This document shows, in pieces, positions 1 through 8,369 of a stretch of DNA of 64,000 nt. This DNA is from Promicromonospora sp. MEB111. GTDB taxonomy: Bacteria; Actinomycetota; Actinomycetes; Actinomycetales; Cellulomonadaceae. The stretch lies in assembly GCF_030209445.1 (NCBI RefSeq), contig NZ_JARVSD010000013.1, positions 124,001 through 188,000 on the forward strand, given 5' to 3'. A program made the position numbers and the translations under genes. A model generated the notes under the pieces. The model saw only the letters and a program-made list of their open reading frames with translations. It made no database searches and had not been told where the DNA came from. Position 1 is the stretch's first letter, and each line of letters starts with the position of its first letter.

Positions 1-562
1 CGGCGGCGGGAGCGGCGGGCTGGCCCTCGCAGTCGTCGCCCGTGGCGGTGGACGTCACCGACGCGGGGACGCACTCGGAGAGCTGGGCGACCGTGGTGGA
101 GACGGCGGGCAGGCCGTAGCCGATCAGGATGATCGCCATGAGGAACGTGGCGATCACGAGGTTCATGAACGGTCCGCCGAACATGACGACGAGCTTCTTG
201 GGCGTCGAGAGGTTGTAGAAGGCGCGGTGCTCCTCGCCGGGCCGCACCTCGGCGACCGACGCGTCGCGCGCGTCGGCGACGAGCTCGTTCCAGAAGCCCT
301 TGCCGCGCCGGGTCCCGGCGGGGGCGGGCGGCATCATGCCGACCAACCGCACGAACCCGCCGAGCGGGATCGCCTTGATGCCGTATTCCGTCTCGCCCTT
401 GGTGCGCGACCAGAGGGTGGGCCCGAATCCCACCATGTACTGGCTCACGCGCACACCGAACTTCTTGGCCGGGATCATGTGCCCCAGCTCGTGCAGACCG
501 ACCGAGACCAGGACGCCCACCAGCAGGACGAGCACACCAACGATGTGCGGAACGATGCTCAC
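1..562 (-). CDS. M50 site-2 intramembrane metalloprotease (N-terminal part; cut by window edge)
   Basis: The reading frame starts at a GTG and runs off the left edge, so only about 187 residues are present. The first hydrophobic helix carries HELGH at residues 24-28, the HEXXH zinc site of site-2 proteases. A second hydrophobic stretch with the FGGPFMN motif follows. The family cleaves transmembrane anti-sigma factors or similar substrates within the membrane. In actinobacteria this gene usually follows dxr directly; here the dxr gene lies about 9.6 kb away with accessory genes between. The PDZ part begins near the cut. An in-frame TAG just upstream excludes a longer N-terminus. Confidence 0.9.
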   Translation of the reverse strand, partial: MSIVPHIVGVLVLLVGVLVSVGLHELGHMIPAKKFGVRVSQYMVGFGPTLWSRTKGETEYGIKAIPLGGFVRLVGMMPPAPAGTRRGKGFWNELVADARDASVAEVRPGEEHRAFYNLSTPKKLVVMFGGPFMNLVIATFLMAIILIGYGLPAVSTTVAQLSECVPASVTSTATGDDCEGQPAAPAA

Positions 563-636
563 GGCACCGAGACTACGACACCTTGCTGACAGCCCGGCGG
601 GAAGTGCACGGCTCCCCCGCGACGACCACCCGACGT

Positions 637-659
637 TCACCATGTCAAGCACATGGTGA
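637..659. promoter_or_regulatory. Perfect 9-bp inverted repeat, candidate operator
   Basis: TCACCATGT at 637-645 and its complement at 651-659 are separated by 5 bp. The repeat lies directly upstream of the -35-like element at 664. This is where a repressor or activator of the gene at 699 would bind. No regulator is identified. Confidence 0.45.
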
Positions 660-663
660 TTCG

Positions 664-692
664 TTGAAACATTGGTTACTGGTCATTAACCT
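664..692 (+). promoter_or_regulatory. Promoter TTGAAA-N17-TAACCT for the gene at 699
   Basis: TTGAAA (664-669) and TAACCT (687-692) have the ideal 17-bp spacing. The -10 element ends 6 nt before the ATG at 699, so transcription would begin at the start codon and give a leaderless mRNA. Confidence 0.5.
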
Positions 693-698
693 GTGGAC

Positions 699-3005
699 AT
701 GTCGGTTTCGTCCGTCCCTGGGTTCCGGGAGCTGCACGCGCACGGCCCGTCCTCCCTCGCGGAGAGCCTGACCTCGATGTTCCAGACCGAGGCCTGGTCC
801 GCGGCCGACGGCGACTCGCGCGTGGCGCGCCAGCTGCGCGAGATCGGCGTGGACGTCAGCGCGATCTGGGCGGCCTCGCGCTGGAACATGGGCGACGACG
901 GCGACGCGCCCAACCGCCGCCACCCCGTGCCCGGCGACCCACGCGGCCCGGAGACCGCCGCCGCGCTGCGCGCCGTCGTCGACAGGCCGCGGGCCGCCGC
1001 GCTGCTCGGCGTGTACCTGTGGTCCCAGGCGAGCGACGCCCTGCAGTACACCTTCCGGCACGGCCGCATCATCGTGCCGCTGCGGGCCTTCGTCGAGACC
1101 TGGGAGACGTACCGCGACCGCGCGCCCGACGACGTCTGCCGCGCCGAGGGCGACGCCGTCGCCGTGCTGCTGCGCACGCTGATCACCCAGATGCACACGG
1201 CGGCCGCCCGCAGCGCGGGCGACCTGCTGCGCGTGGCCGACGCCGCCGGGCGGGCCGGCGAACGGTGCGGGGAGCTCCTGCAGGCCGCCCGGGCGATCCC
1301 CGACCCGACGTCGCCGTTCCGCCGCGCCCTGGTACCCCAGGCCGTGACCCGCGTCCGGTACTTCCGCGCCCTGGCCGAGGCCGCGCGGGCGGCGTCCGAC
1401 GCCATGGCCGGCGAACCCGACCGGCTGGGCCCCGCGCTGGACGGCCTGCGCGCCGCCGAGACCGACCGGCACCTCAACTACATCCTGGCCAGCGAGCTGC
1501 GCTCCTACCGCATGCACCTGACCGAGCTGCACCGCAACCTCGACTCGACCTGGCTCACGCTCGACCGGCTGCGGACCGTCTACATCTATCCGTTCGGGCT
1601 GCGGGACGTGCGGCCGGCCGCCGCCGTCACCGCCATCCGCCGCCTCGCGCACCGGGACGAGCACCCGGAGCTGCTGGGCGTCCAGGCCTTCGCGGTGCGC
1701 GGCCGCCTCAAGATGGACGACGTCTGGGCGAGCGTCGACCGGGCCGCCCGCCCCTACGGCGGCGCGTCGCTGTCGATGCCGAACGTGCGCCTGGAGCAGC
1801 CCGACGGGACGTTCATCGCGGAGCTGTCCTGCGACGTGCGGTTCACCGAGTTCGGCAACCACTACGTGCGGTTCCGGTACTCGTCGCGCGACCAGTCGCC
1901 GCAGCAGGTCCGCGACGCCCGGTTCCGCCTGTCCAACCTGCACGCCGACATCCGGGTGCGGTGGATCGCGCTGGACGGCTCGCCCGTCGACGTCGACCCC
2001 GGTGGCGCCCTGCCGCCGGAACGCCTCTTCGACCTGGCCGACCTGCTCCAGCGCGCGACGGCGGACCTGGTGCGCAAGGGCACCGAGATCGCCCAGGGGC
2101 GCGCCCACGTGGTCACCACCGTCTACGAGGCGAGCCGCGGGCGCGGCCCGGCCGCGCCGCCGGAACGCCGGACGCCGGTGACGATGGGCGACGAGATGCT
2201 GGCCGCGTTCGGCTCGCAGGTGCTGCTGCAGCCCGTGTCCTACGGCACGGCCACGCTGTGCGACTGGACCCTGCGCCAGCGCAACCCCGTGCTCCTGGAG
2301 GGGGTGCGGCACCTGGGCGACGTCGTGGCGGTGGCCACCAACTCGACCACGGTCGCGCTGGTGGGCACCGCGCACTTCAAGATCTCCCAGTACGGGTCGC
2401 TCGCCGAGTTCGTGGCCAGCCTCAACGGGCTCTTCAGCGCCTGGAACGCCACCCTGGCCGACCACCTGCGGATCGTCGCGACCATGCTCGCCGACCACGA
2501 CGTGAACAACGGCGCGGACCTCGCCGACCGCAAGGAACGGCTCACGCGCGAGCAGCTCCGGCTGCACGAGTTCGCCTCGGAGGTCCGCACGACCCTGACC
2601 ACCATCACCTCCCCCACGTTCCTCGCCTCCGCGCTGGAGTCGCGGATGCTCAACCAGCTCCTGCACGCGTCGCGGTTCGAGCAGCAGGCCGCCGTCGTCA
2701 CCGAACGGCTCCGCGAGCTGCTGCAGGAACCCATCGCGGCCCGGCTCGCGGCCCTCGAACGGCTGCACGGCGACCGCGAGCGCGCGGCGGAGGCCCGGCG
2801 CGAGCGGTCCCGCCGCCGGCTGATGGACGGCACGCTGTCGGCCATCACCGTCTTCGCCGGCGTGTACGCCCTGATCGGCACGGTCCAAGTGGCGCTGGAC
2901 GCGTCGCTGATCGGCCCGATCCAGGCGGTCACGGCCACCGCGCTGGTCACCGTGGGGGCGCTGGTGACGGGGTGGGCGGTCTTCAACTGGACGAGCCGCC
3001 GCTGA
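699..3005 (+). CDS. Large protein of unknown function with C-terminal coiled coil and two membrane helices
   Basis: I do not recognise this 768-residue protein. The first 600 residues are soluble and rich in Arg, Ala and Leu, with mixed helical and strand segments. A charged helical, probably coiled-coil stretch follows (roughly residues 590-705). Two hydrophobic helices (about 715-735 and 740-760) end in WTSRR. The coiled coil plus two terminal helices recalls the shape of CorA-type proteins, but no GMN pore motif is seen. I place the start at ATG 699 because a TTGAAA/TAACCT promoter ends 6 nt upstream; a GTG at 693 would overlap the -10 element. It stands alone between the M50 protease and an aminotransferase. 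A membrane-anchored sensor or scaffold is only a guess. Confidence 0.75.
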   Translation: MSVSSVPGFRELHAHGPSSLAESLTSMFQTEAWSAADGDSRVARQLREIGVDVSAIWAASRWNMGDDGDAPNRRHPVPGDPRGPETAAALRAVVDRPRAAALLGVYLWSQASDALQYTFRHGRIIVPLRAFVETWETYRDRAPDDVCRAEGDAVAVLLRTLITQMHTAAARSAGDLLRVADAAGRAGERCGELLQAARAIPDPTSPFRRALVPQAVTRVRYFRALAEAARAASDAMAGEPDRLGPALDGLRAAETDRHLNYILASELRSYRMHLTELHRNLDSTWLTLDRLRTVYIYPFGLRDVRPAAAVTAIRRLAHRDEHPELLGVQAFAVRGRLKMDDVWASVDRAARPYGGASLSMPNVRLEQPDGTFIAELSCDVRFTEFGNHYVRFRYSSRDQSPQQVRDARFRLSNLHADIRVRWIALDGSPVDVDPGGALPPERLFDLADLLQRATADLVRKGTEIAQGRAHVVTTVYEASRGRGPAAPPERRTPVTMGDEMLAAFGSQVLLQPVSYGTATLCDWTLRQRNPVLLEGVRHLGDVVAVATNSTTVALVGTAHFKISQYGSLAEFVASLNGLFSAWNATLADHLRIVATMLADHDVNNGADLADRKERLTREQLRLHEFASEVRTTLTTITSPTFLASALESRMLNQLLHASRFEQQAAVVTERLRELLQEPIAARLAALERLHGDRERAAEARRERSRRRLMDGTLSAITVFAGVYALIGTVQVALDASLIGPIQAVTATALVTVGALVTGWAVFNWTSRR

Positions 3006-3053
3006 CCCACCCGGCTTAGCCTGGTCGGGAAGCCGCGACGACGGGGGACGACG

Positions 3054-4463
3054 ATGACCGAGAACGCTGCCCCCGCCCCCGGCGGGGCCAACCGCACGCC
3101 GCGCGGAACCCCGCGGGACGACGCCGCCCGTCGTCACCTCTGGGGGCACTTCACGCGGCAGTCCGCCTGGGACGCCGGGGTGCCCACGCTGGTGCGCGGC
3201 GAGGGCCATCACGTCTGGGACGCGGCCGGACGCCGGTACATCGACGGGCTCTCGGGGCTGTTCGTGGTCCAGGCCGGGCACGGCCGCAAGGTGCTCGCCG
3301 AGGCGGCGGCCCGGCAGGCGGGCGAGCTCGCCTACTTCCCGCTGTGGTCGTTCGCGCACCCGCCGGCCATCGACCTGGCGGAGCGGCTGGCCGACCTCGC
3401 CCCGGGCGACCTGAACCGCGTGTTCTTCACCACCGGCGGCTCCGAGGCCGTGGAGACGGCGTTCAAGCTGGCCAAGCAGTACTGGAAGCTGCAGGGCCGG
3501 CCCGGCAAGTACAAGGTGATCTCGCGGACCATCGCCTACCACGGCACCACCCACGGCGCGCTCTCCGTGACGGGCCTGCCGGGCCTCAAGGAGCCGTTCG
3601 AGCCCTTGGTCCCGGGCGCATTCAAGGTGCCGAACACGAACATCTACCGGGCGTCCGAGGACCTGCGCGACGACCCCAAGGCGTTCGGCCGGTGGGCCGC
3701 CGACCAGATCGAGGTGCTCATCGAGGCGGAGGGGCCCGACTCGGTGGCGGCCGTCTTCCTCGAGCCCGTGCAGAACGCCGGCGGCTGCTTCCCGCCCCCG
3801 CCCGGGTACTTCGAGCGGGTGCGCGAGATCTGCGACCGGCACGACGTGCTGCTGGTCTCCGACGAGGTGATCTGCGCGTTCGGCCGGATCGGGTCGATCT
3901 TCGCGTGCGACGACTTCGGCTACGTGCCGGACATGATCACGTGCGCCAAGGGCATGGCGTCCGGCTACTCCCCCATCGGCGCGTGCCTCGTCTCCGACCG
4001 CGTGTTCGAGCCGTTCGCCCACGGGTCGACGACCTTCGCGCACGGGTACACGTTCGGCGGGCACCCGGTCTCGGCGGCCGTGGCCCTGGCGAACCTCGAC
4101 CTCTTCGAGGAGGAGGACCTGACCGGGCGGGTCAAGGAGAACGCGCCCGCCTTCCGGGCCACCCTGGAGCGGCTGCACGACCTGCCGATCGTGGGCGACG
4201 TGCGCGGCGCCGGGTACTTCTACGGGATCGAGCTCGTCCGGGACAAGGCCACGCGCGAGACCTTCTCCGGCGACGAGGCCGAACGCCTGCTGCGCGGGTT
4301 CCTGACGCCGGCCCTGTTCGAGGCCGGGCTGTACTGCCGCGCCGACGACCGCGGGGACCCGGTGGTGCAGCTCGCGCCGCCACTCACGATCGGGCAGGCG
4401 GAGTTCGACGAGATCGAGCAGATCCTGCGGGGCGTGCTGAGCGAGGCGTGGACGCGGCTCTGA
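3054..4463 (+). CDS. Class III (omega) PLP-dependent aminotransferase
   Basis: The 469-residue protein has the full fold-type I class III layout. TGGSEAVETAFKLAK is the cofactor phosphate-binding region. LEPVQNAGG and SDEVICAFGR supply the cofactor-contacting Asp. CAKGMASGYSP holds the Schiff-base lysine, K299 by count. The family moves amino groups from omega-amines or omega-amino acids, or from diamines, to pyruvate or 2-oxoglutarate. The exact substrate cannot be read from sequence. The start has a GGGGGACG ribosome site, and TAGCCT at 3017-3022 could be a -10. It ends at a large hairpin facing the convergent SDR gene. Confidence 0.88.
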   Translation: MTENAAPAPGGANRTPRGTPRDDAARRHLWGHFTRQSAWDAGVPTLVRGEGHHVWDAAGRRYIDGLSGLFVVQAGHGRKVLAEAAARQAGELAYFPLWSFAHPPAIDLAERLADLAPGDLNRVFFTTGGSEAVETAFKLAKQYWKLQGRPGKYKVISRTIAYHGTTHGALSVTGLPGLKEPFEPLVPGAFKVPNTNIYRASEDLRDDPKAFGRWAADQIEVLIEAEGPDSVAAVFLEPVQNAGGCFPPPPGYFERVREICDRHDVLLVSDEVICAFGRIGSIFACDDFGYVPDMITCAKGMASGYSPIGACLVSDRVFEPFAHGSTTFAHGYTFGGHPVSAAVALANLDLFEEEDLTGRVKENAPAFRATLERLHDLPIVGDVRGAGYFYGIELVRDKATRETFSGDEAERLLRGFLTPALFEAGLYCRADDRGDPVVQLAPPLTIGQAEFDEIEQILRGVLSEAWTRL

Positions 4464-4484
4464 CGCGTTGCTCGGCCGCGCACG

Positions 4485-4559
4485 AGGTGCGCTTCTACCC
4501 AGTCATCGGGCCCGGAACTGGGGTGTTTCCGGGCCCCATAACTAGGTAGAAGCGCACCT
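4485..4559. terminator. 75-bp near-perfect inverted repeat between convergent genes
   Basis: A 15-bp outer arm (4485-4499) is fully complementary to 4545-4559. A 10-bp inner arm (GGGCCCGGAA, 4508-4517) pairs with 4527-4536. Between these arms, AGT and AT also pair, with single mismatches. It sits between the ends of the aminotransferase and SDR genes, so it probably ends transcription from both sides. There is no poly-U tract. Confidence 0.7.
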
Positions 4560-4618
4560 TCGACTGCGGCTGGGGAGTGCGGCCGGGTGAGCGCTACCCC
4601 GGTTCGCCCCCGTGGCGG

Positions 4619-5617
4619 TCACGCCGCGAGCAGGCGCTCCGTCAGGTCCCACAGCCTGCGGGCCGAGTCCGGGTCGATCGAGTGCGGCACGACGTCGGCC
4701 GGGACGTCGTCGGCGTCCGCCCCCGTGAGGTCGACCGGACGGGGGTCCTCGTCCAGCGGCGAGACGTCGCTGTTGTTGAGGTAGACGCCGCCGACGTCGG
4801 CGAGCAGGGGGCTGGTGGCGGCGAACACGATCGTCGCGGCGCCCTGCTCCGGGGTCTTCTTGCCGTGCTCCGGGTCGATGACCGGGTTGCCGGCGTCGTC
4901 GATCAGGCGCATCGCGCGCTGGGCCTCCAGGCCCACCGAGCGGTTGAAGGCCGTGGCCGGCACGATGCCGGGGTGCGGCGCGTAGGCGCGGATCCCGTCG
5001 CCCGCCCAGCGCCGGTCGAGCTCGACCGTGAACAGCACGTTCGCCGTCTTCGACTGGGCGTACGCGAGCCCCGGGTCGTAGCCGCCGGCGGTGAAGTTCG
5101 GGTCGTCCCACAGGATGTCGGACATCCGCTGGGCGCCGGACGTGGTGGTGACCACGCGGGCGCCGTCCGCGGCCCGGAGCGCCGGGTGGAGACCCAGGGT
5201 GAGCTGGACGTGGCCGAGGTGGTTGGTGGCGAGCTGCGCCTCGTAGCCGCGGGCGTCCCGCTCGATCCGCGGCGGGGCCGGGTAGCCCGCGTTGTTGATC
5301 AGCACGTGCAGCGGTCGCCCGGAGCCCAGGTAGCGCTCGACGAACGCGTCGATCGACGTCGGGTCCAGCAGTTCGAGCCGGCCGACCTCGACCCGTTCGA
5401 TGCCGGCGACGGCGGCGGCCGCGCGCTTCGGGTCGCGCGAGGCGACCGTGACCGAGGCGCCTGCCCCGGCCAGCGCCCGCGTGGCCACCAGGCCGAGACC
5501 CGAGTGACCGCCCGTGACGATCACGTTCCTGCCGGTCAGGTCGGCGCCCGCGAGGACGTCGTCGACCGTGGAGGCGGCGGTGAAGCCGGTACCGAGGGGG
5601 TGCTGGCGATGGGACAT
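4619..5617 (-). CDS. Short-chain dehydrogenase/reductase (SDR)
   Basis: The 332-residue Rossmann-fold oxidoreductase has TGxxxGxG (residues 35-42), NNAG (108-111) and a catalytic set of S160, Y186 and K190 (YAQSK). It resembles the classical and atypical SDRs related to retinol dehydrogenase and WW-domain oxidoreductase, which act on small alcohols and ketones with NAD(P). I chose the internal ATG (MSHRQHP) because AGAGGAA precedes it at good spacing; the longer frame has no such site. It lies downstream of the aldo-keto reductase on the same strand with a short gap, so the two probably share the promoter at 6764-6792. Confidence 0.88.
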   Translation of the reverse strand: MSHRQHPLGTGFTAASTVDDVLAGADLTGRNVIVTGGHSGLGLVATRALAGAGASVTVASRDPKRAAAAVAGIERVEVGRLELLDPTSIDAFVERYLGSGRPLHVLINNAGYPAPPRIERDARGYEAQLATNHLGHVQLTLGLHPALRAADGARVVTTTSGAQRMSDILWDDPNFTAGGYDPGLAYAQSKTANVLFTVELDRRWAGDGIRAYAPHPGIVPATAFNRSVGLEAQRAMRLIDDAGNPVIDPEHGKKTPEQGAATIVFAATSPLLADVGGVYLNNSDVSPLDEDPRPVDLTGADADDVPADVVPHSIDPDSARRLWDLTERLLAA

Positions 5618-5651
5618 GGCGGTTCCTCTCACGCGGTGGAGCGGGGCCGGG

Positions 5652-6683
5652 TCAGGCCGCGGCCGCACGCTGCTCGGCGGGCCGACGGCGCAGGGTGGGC
5701 TGCTGGATGGCCGGCGGGTCGTAGGCCATGTCGAGGCGGCCGATGTCGGTGCCGGGCGGCACGATGGCGTCGATCCGGTCGAGGATCTCGTCGCTCAGAC
5801 TGACCTCGGCGCCCGCGAGCGCGCTGTCGAGGTGCTCCATGGTGCGCGGGCCGATGATCGCGGACGTGACACCGGGGTGGGCGATGGCGAACGCCATCGC
5901 GAGGTGGTTCAGCGGGATCCCGGCGTCCTGCGCGACGGGGATGAGCTGCTCGACGACGTCGAGGCGCCGCTCGTCCTGGAGGTGCGCGAACCCGTACTGC
6001 GCCCGATGGGCGTCGCTGGCGCGGCCCTTGCGGTACCGGCCGGTGAGCATCCCTCCGGCCAGCGGGCTCCAGACCAGGGTGCCCATGCCGTACTGCTGGG
6101 CGACCGGCAGGACGTCGCGCTCGATGCCGCGGTTGAGGATCGAGTACGGCGGCTGCTCGGTGCGGAACCGCTCCAGTCCGCGCCGCTCGGCCACCCACTG
6201 TGCCTGGACGATGTCGGCGGCGGGCATCGTGGACGAGCCGATGGCCCGCACCTTGCCGGAGTTGACCAGGTAGGTCAGCGCGGCGAGCGTGTCCTCGACG
6301 TCGGTGTCCGGGTCGGGCCGGTGGATCTGGTACAGGTCGATGTGGTCGGTGCCCAGGCGGCGCAGCGAGTTCTCCACCTCGGCGATGATCCAGCGCCGCG
6401 AGTTGCCGCGGTGGTTGGGGTCGTCGCTCATCGGCAGGTGCACCTTGGTGGCCAGCACGACGTCGTCGCGGCGGCCCTTGAGCGCCTTGCCCACGATCTC
6501 CTCGGACTCACCGCGGGAGTACGCGTCGGCCGTGTCGATGAAGTTGATCCCCGCGTCGAGGGCCTTGTGGATGATCTTGACCGACTCGTCGTGGTCGGGG
6601 TTGCCGATCGCTCCGAACATCATCGCGCCGAGCGCGTAGGGGCTGACCTTGATGCCGGTCCGGCCGAGGCTGCGGTACTGCAT
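5652..6683 (-). CDS. Aldo/keto reductase
   Basis: The 343-residue TIM-barrel NADPH oxidoreductase has the full AKR tetrad, by count D53, Y55, K80 and H121 (TADAY, ATKVH and QIHRPD motifs). It resembles the IolS/YajO-like group. The substrate is unknown. An AGGAGG ribosome site precedes the ATG. It is first in an AKR-SDR operon divergent from the TetR gene at 6808, a common layout for repressor-controlled detoxification of carbonyl compounds; that role is inference. Confidence 0.9.
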   Translation of the reverse strand: MQYRSLGRTGIKVSPYALGAMMFGAIGNPDHDESVKIIHKALDAGINFIDTADAYSRGESEEIVGKALKGRRDDVVLATKVHLPMSDDPNHRGNSRRWIIAEVENSLRRLGTDHIDLYQIHRPDPDTDVEDTLAALTYLVNSGKVRAIGSSTMPAADIVQAQWVAERRGLERFRTEQPPYSILNRGIERDVLPVAQQYGMGTLVWSPLAGGMLTGRYRKGRASDAHRAQYGFAHLQDERRLDVVEQLIPVAQDAGIPLNHLAMAFAIAHPGVTSAIIGPRTMEHLDSALAGAEVSLSDEILDRIDAIVPPGTDIGRLDMAYDPPAIQQPTLRRRPAEQRAAAA

Positions 6684-6763
6684 GGGGCCCTCCTGGGGTC
6701 GAGAGGTCTGGTGGGCGTCACCGCGATGCCGTAGTCTTGAGCTAAGCGGAACGATCTTCCAGA

Positions 6764-6792
6764 ACTATATGGAAAGCCATTCCGGTTAGCAA
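6764..6792 (-). promoter_or_regulatory. Promoter TTGCTA-N17-TATAGT of the AKR-SDR operon, overlapping a dyad
   Basis: On the minus strand, -35 TTGCTA (6792-6787) and -10 TATAGT (6769-6764) are 17 bp apart. TTCCA/TGGAA arms flank the -10 element (6757-6775), and further GGAA/TTCC half-sites lie alongside. This is a likely binding site for the divergent TetR protein. Confidence 0.55.
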
Positions 6793-6807
6793 GAGATCGG
6801 GAGCGAA

Positions 6808-7392
6808 GTGATCCAGGACACAGAGCAGCGGCCGCTGCGCCGCGACGCGCAGCGCAACATCGACGCGCTGCTCGACGCCGCCAAGCAGGTCTTCGGCACG
6901 TCGGGCGTCGACGCGCCCGCCAAGGAGATCGCCGACCTGGCCGGCGTCGGGGTCGGCACGCTCTACCGCCACTTCCCCAAGCGGTCGGACCTGGTCAAGG
7001 CCGTGTTCCAGGCGGAGGTCGACGCCACCGCCGACACCGCCCCGACGCTGGCGGCCGAGCACCCGCCGGTCGTCGCGCTCGAGAAGTGGCTCCACCGCTA
7101 CACCCAGTTCCTCGTGACCAAGCGCGGGCTCGCCTCGGCGCTGCACTCGGGCGACCCGGCGTTCGACGCCCTGCCCGCCTACTTCATCGGGCGGCTCGGC
7201 CCCGCCCTCGGCTCGCTGCTCGACGCCGCCGTCGCGGACGGCGCCGTCCGCGACGTCGTCAGCCCCCAGGACCTCCTGTACGCCGTGTCCAAGCTGTCGC
7301 TGCCCATGGAGGACGAGGAGCCGGACCACGGCCGGCGCATGCTCGACCTGCTCGTCGACGGGCTGCAGTACCGGGCCGGGACCGGCTCCTGA
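6808..7392 (+). CDS. TetR/AcrR family transcriptional regulator
   Basis: The 194-residue protein has an N-terminal TetR helix-turn-helix (about residues 15-62, with VGVGTLYRHFPKRSDL) and an all-helical ligand domain. It starts at a GTG behind a GGGAG site. It is divergent from the aldo-keto reductase/SDR operon with about 120 bp between, so it probably represses that operon and itself. The inducing ligand is unknown. Confidence 0.88.
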   Translation: MIQDTEQRPLRRDAQRNIDALLDAAKQVFGTSGVDAPAKEIADLAGVGVGTLYRHFPKRSDLVKAVFQAEVDATADTAPTLAAEHPPVVALEKWLHRYTQFLVTKRGLASALHSGDPAFDALPAYFIGRLGPALGSLLDAAVADGAVRDVVSPQDLLYAVSKLSLPMEDEEPDHGRRMLDLLVDGLQYRAGTGS

Positions 7393-7448
7393 GCACTCGC
7401 CCGCGGTTCCGGGCACCGGCACCAGGCGTATAAGGTCGGCACCCATAT

Positions 7449-7527
7449 GGCGCGGGGCGCCGGGCAGCAGCCCGGCTGAGATGTACCCGTGGAACCTGAT
7501 CTAGGTAGTGCTAGCGAAGGGAACGCC
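7449..7527 (+). promoter_or_regulatory. TPP (thi-box) riboswitch controlling thiMED
   Basis: The conserved thi-box landmarks are in order. These are the GC-rich P3 arm (CGCCGGGC and its partner), CTGAGA, ACCCGTGGAACCTGAT, then GCGAAGGGAACGC. A P1 helix can form between GGCG at 7449-7452 and CGCC at 7524-7527. The AAGGGAA stretch (7517-7523) is both conserved aptamer sequence and the Shine-Dalgarno of thiM, with 6 nt to its ATG. TPP binding could therefore mask the ribosome site directly. A TATAAG -10 lies at 7429-7434. Confidence 0.93.
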
Positions 7528-7529
7528 TC

Positions 7530-8369
7530 ATGGGCTCCGTCCTGCCCGACGCCGTCGCGTCGGTCGTCACCGCGGTGCGTGCCACCGCACCCCTGGTGCA
7601 CTGCGTCACCAACGTCGTGGTCACCAACTTCACGGCCAACGTGCTGCTCGCCGCCGGCGCGGCACCGGCCATGGTCGCCGACCCCGAGGAGGCACCGGTC
7701 CTGGCCGGCGTCGCCGGCGGCCTGCTGATCAACCTCGGCACCGTCGAGGGCGGCCAGGCCGACGGCATGCGCGCCGCCGTCGACGGCGCCACCGCCGCAG
7801 GCGTGCCCTGGGTGCTCGACCCCGTGGCCATCGGCGCGCTGCCGCTGCGCACCCGCCTCGCGGCCGAGCTCTTCGCGCGTGGCCCCGCCGTCGTCCGCGG
7901 CAACGCGTCCGAGATCCAGGCGCTCGCCGGCGGCGCGGGCGGCCGCGGCGTCGACTCCCTCGACACGCCCGACGGCGTGCGGGACGTCGCGCTCGGCCTG
8001 GCCCGGGCCTCCGGCGCCGTGATCGCCGTCAGCGGCGCGTCCGACCTGATCACCGACGGCGAGCGGGTGGTGCGCGTCCAGGCGGGCACGTCCCTGATGA
8101 CGCGCGTGACCGGCGTCGGGTGCTCGCTCGGCGCGCTGGTCGCCGCGTGTGCCGCCGCCACCGAGGACCGCCTGCTCGCCGCGACCACCGCGACGGCCTG
8201 GCTGTGTGTCGCCGCCGACCGCACCACGTCGACCACGCCCGGCAGCTTCGCCGTCGAGCTGGTCGACCGCGTGTTCGACGTCGACGCCGAGGCCGTCGGT
8301 CTCGGCGCCCGCCTCGTGGACGAGCCCGCCACCGCGGCCGGGCGCGAGCCCGCGCGAGCCGAGGCATGA
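7530..8369 (+). CDS. thiM: Hydroxyethylthiazole kinase
   Basis: The 279-residue ribokinase-like enzyme phosphorylates 4-methyl-5-(2-hydroxyethyl)thiazole in the thiamine salvage route. The N-terminal half has VHCVTNVVVTNFTANVLLAAGA. The C-terminal TGVGCSLGALVAA is the family's active-site Cys/anion-hole motif. It is the first gene behind the TPP riboswitch. Its stop overlaps the thiE start (ATGA), so translation is coupled. Length is normal for ThiM. Confidence 0.95.
   Translation: MGSVLPDAVASVVTAVRATAPLVHCVTNVVVTNFTANVLLAAGAAPAMVADPEEAPVLAGVAGGLLINLGTVEGGQADGMRAAVDGATAAGVPWVLDPVAIGALPLRTRLAAELFARGPAVVRGNASEIQALAGGAGGRGVDSLDTPDGVRDVALGLARASGAVIAVSGASDLITDGERVVRVQAGTSLMTRVTGVGCSLGALVAACAAATEDRLLAATTATAWLCVAADRTTSTTPGSFAVELVDRVFDVDAEAVGLGARLVDEPATAAGREPARAEA

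Noticed and set aside
645-4178. 1177-codon open frame on the minus strand
   Set aside because: It is a shadow of the 699-3005 and 3054-4463 genes; its translation is repetitive Arg/Gly/Val without any motif.
7415-7448. TATAAG at 7429 as a promoter for a separate small RNA
   Set aside because: It is placed just right to start the TPP riboswitch transcript, and no terminator precedes thiM.
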